From Deltaproteobacteria bacterium (GTDB lineage: Bacteria; Desulfobacterota; G020345765): a DNA stretch of 6,174 bases. Position numbers and translations under genes: made by a program. The stretch covers positions 1 through 6,174 of the forward strand of contig JAUWWP010000183.1 in assembly GCA_030616835.1 (NCBI GenBank), read 5' to 3'. Below are positions 5,904-6,174 of this stretch, one piece after another (position 1 is the stretch's first letter; each line of letters starts with the position of its first letter). The notes under the pieces were generated by a model. That model had not been told where the DNA came from and searched no databases. It saw only the letters and a list, made by a program, of their open reading frames with translations.

Positions 5904-5931
5904 GTAAGGGCAATTCACGAATTGCCCCTAC
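5904..5931. repeat. Short palindromic hairpin in the leader of the M28 gene
   Basis: Positions 5904-5915 pair with 5920-5931: a 12-bp stem with one mismatch (A5907/C5928), a perfect GGGCAATT/AATTGCCC inner part and a CACG loop. It lies just upstream of the peptidase ribosome binding site (5893-5887). Palindromes of the form GTAGGGGC...GCCCCTAC are familiar to me as dispersed repeats in several bacterial phyla, so a mobile or REP-like origin is at least as likely as a regulatory role. Confidence 0.6.
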
Positions 5932-5961
5932 CTTAAGAGCACCGTCCCCATTTCCATACAA

Positions 5962-5967
5962 ATTATA
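5962..5967 (-). promoter_or_regulatory. Possible -10 box for the M28 gene
   Basis: A perfect TATAAT is read on the minus strand at 5967-5962. Transcription would start near 5955, giving a leader of about 76 nt that contains the 5904-5931 hairpin and the ribosome binding site. No good -35 hexamer stands 16-18 nt upstream (the sequence there is GAACCC-like). If the box is real, the promoter would be weak or activator-dependent. Confidence 0.35.
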
Positions 5968-5991
5968 TAAACCACCTTTGATAAGGGTTCA

Positions 5992-6025
5992 GTTATCAAA
6001 ATAAATTGCTATCTATTTTGATAAC
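5992..6025. promoter_or_regulatory. Perfect 12+12 inverted repeat upstream of the M28 gene (candidate operator)
   Basis: GTTATCAAAATA at 5992-6003 is perfectly complementary to 6014-6025, with a 10-nt spacer. A further half-like TTTGATAA lies at 5977-5984. The palindrome is centred about 130 bp before the peptidase ATG and about 45 bp upstream of the TATAAT box, a place where an activator could sit. No regulator gene is in the window. It could instead be an end or remnant of a small repeat, given the related sequence at 3711-3736. Confidence 0.5.
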
Positions 6026-6174
6026 AGCCGCTTTATATGACACCTATTTTTTCAAAAGGGTAACATTTAAGTCAATTTCTCTATGAGAAAATGAAAAGCT
6101 CCCCGGTATACCCAACTCAGCACAATATTTAAAGAATTTAGGGGTTGACCCTAATTTTTCACCCTCCCCCCCTT
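6026..6174. other. Non-coding stretch at the window end
   Basis: No gene is seen here. Short frames close quickly; for example, the ATG at 6090 gives only 13 codons. GGGGTTGACCCTAATTTTT at 6141-6159 resembles the GGGTC-type ends of REP-like palindromes, but one weak example is not enough to call an element. The next gene upstream lies outside the window. Confidence 0.5.

Overview
The window comes from a bacterial chromosome: protein-coding DNA of moderate GC, AT-rich gaps between genes, Shine-Dalgarno sites before the genes, and no phage or transposase gene. Nothing here fixes the taxon. The fmt-rsmB-rpe order is a housekeeping neighbourhood shared by many bacteria, often with def and priA upstream of fmt, which would lie outside this window. 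The gaps are filled with CAAAATCCAAA / CCCTTCGAC repeats and small palindromes. That style reminds me of uncultivated, metagenome-assembled lineages, but this is an impression and not an identification.

Layout. Positions 1-180 hold a hairpin-rich repeat that leads into fmt (181-1176, +; methionyl-tRNA formyltransferase, TTG start). A larger copy of the repeat (about 1125-1420) begins inside the 3' end of fmt and runs up to rsmB (1438-2796, +; 16S rRNA m5C967 methyltransferase). A third copy, lacking the GC-rich core, fills 2843-2966. It is followed by a possible promoter and a 16-bp palindrome that overlaps the ribosome binding site of rpe (3014-3682, +; ribulose-phosphate 3-epimerase). Next come an SDR oxidoreductase (3793-4578, +) and, convergent to it, a membrane-embedded M28-type zinc peptidase (4682-5878, -). 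The last 296 bases are non-coding and contain the upstream region of the peptidase gene: a hairpin, a TATAAT box and a perfect 12+12 inverted repeat.

How the genes work together. fmt and rsmB serve translation (formylation of initiator tRNA, modification of the small-subunit rRNA), and rpe serves the pentose phosphate and Calvin-type pathways. They are co-oriented and may be co-transcribed, but each junction is interrupted by a repeat. The SDR and the peptidase have no evident link to these genes. They share a similar AT-rich motif upstream of their starts, in the same orientation relative to each gene, which may be a common regulatory site or another dispersed repeat.

I see no convincing new multi-gene system. 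The most unusual features are the modular repeat family that has supplied the end of fmt, the paired palindromic motifs upstream of the SDR and peptidase genes, and the peptidase whose fold is interrupted by two transmembrane hairpins.
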